Positions 50,446-50,674 of a stretch of DNA of 50,674 bases are shown here, in pieces; within the stretch, counting starts at the first letter, position 1; every line of letters begins with the position of its first letter. Source of the DNA: an uncultured Acidobacteriota bacterium. Lineage in GTDB: Bacteria > Acidobacteriota > Thermoanaerobaculia > Gp7-AA8. The stretch spans positions 1-50,674 of the forward strand of contig CALMZP010000170.1 in the NCBI GenBank assembly GCA_937870635.1, written 5' to 3'. The translations under genes were made by a program, and so were the position numbers. The notes beneath the pieces are model-generated. The model ran no database searches, was not told where the DNA came from, and worked only from the letters and a program-made list of their open reading frames with translations.

Positions 50446-50674
50446 GGACGCGGGAGCGCCGACGACGACGGCAATCGATGAAGCCGAGGCGGTCGTGGTC
50501 GACCGCAGCGAGCATTCGATTTCCCGGCGCCGGATCCCGGAAAACGTACTGAAGGTCCTATACCGGCTGCACCGCAGCGGATACCGCGCGTATCTCTGCG
50601 GCGGAAGCGTGCGCGATCTGCTGATGAACCGCACGCCGAAGGACTTCGACATCGCCACGGATGCGCATCCGGCG
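50432..50674 (+). CDS. pcnB: Poly(A) polymerase/CCA-transferase PcnB, N-terminal part
   Basis: The first 81 residues of a nucleotidyltransferase that adds 3' poly(A) tails to RNA (PcnB) or CCA to tRNA. After a low-complexity start (MVSSEDAGAPTTTAIDEAEA) it shows HSISRRRIPENVLKVLYRLH, typical of PcnB, then RAYLCGGSVRDLLM and KDFDIATDAHP, where the paired Asp residues bind metal. It is cut by the window end. The ATG at 50432 overlaps lepB by 14 bp. The HSISR start favours PcnB over a CCA enzyme. Confidence 0.88.
   Translation, partial: MVSSEDAGAPTTTAIDEAEAVVVDRSEHSISRRRIPENVLKVLYRLHRSGYRAYLCGGSVRDLLMNRTPKDFDIATDAHPA

Overview
The window is 50.7 kb of GC-rich bacterial chromosome with dense, ordinary gene content and no tRNA, rRNA, phage or CRISPR. 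The mix of genes fits an aerobic, Gram-negative, soil- or sediment-type heterotroph. These include AddAB-like recombination nuclease, a complete Bat operon, a tricorn-type protease, an M2 peptidase, a Gly/Val-rich TonB, an IorAB-type molybdenum hydroxylase, Ku, and many secreted or lipoprotein products. Acidobacteriota or a close relative is my best guess, but no marker gene proves it.

Layout. 1-7.8 kb (minus strand): addB, addA, marC and a diacylglycerol-kinase-like gene. 8.0-12.7 kb: vanZ-like gene, a single-domain response regulator with a tail-anchored partner, a ClpX-like AAA+ ATPase, ftsY, a truncated Yip1-like gene and an RDD membrane protein. 12.8-16.1 kb: a nitrate/sulfonate/taurine-type ABC transporter whose binding-protein gene carries an in-frame TGA where I expect a cysteine. 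16.2-23.8 kb: rsmA, then moxR-DUF58-batA-batB-batC-batD, joined mostly by 4-bp ATGA overlaps. 23.8-24.9 kb: a REP-associated tyrosine transposase (RAYT) between perfect 30-bp inverted repeats. 24.9-34.3 kb: M2 dipeptidase lipoprotein, a small secreted protein, an aldehyde dehydrogenase, a ClC channel and a tricorn protease. 34.4-36.5 kb: alkyltransferase-like protein, Ku and a MerR-TPR fusion. 36.8-39.9 kb: an acyltransferase, a CuA-cupredoxin/IPT protein and a broken D-aminoacylase. 39.9-44.5 kb: iorA-iorB-xdhC-mobA-like, then doxX. 44.6-50.7 kb: a small secreted ORF, an aspartyl-protease-like lipoprotein, pruA, tonB, a lipoprotein, lepB and the start of pcnB.

The most unusual layer is the repeat DNA. 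There are (i) tandem heptamer arrays, mostly as inverted pairs, in about eight different sequence families that all keep a 7-bp period; (ii) two families of 108-110 bp palindromes sharing a GTCA-S-GTCTG-S-A core, one of them matching the ends of the resident RAYT unit; (iii) a GC-rich palindrome starting GTGGAGC, one copy of which sits in frame inside addB; and (iv) a CACGTCATCCTGA hairpin family. About nineteen genes have their stop codon inside, or within about five bases of, one of these repeats. The strongest single-gene anomaly is the TGA at codon 50 of the transporter binding protein, a selenocysteine candidate.

Everything here was read by eye from the sequence. Family names rest on motifs and remembered family features, not on a search.
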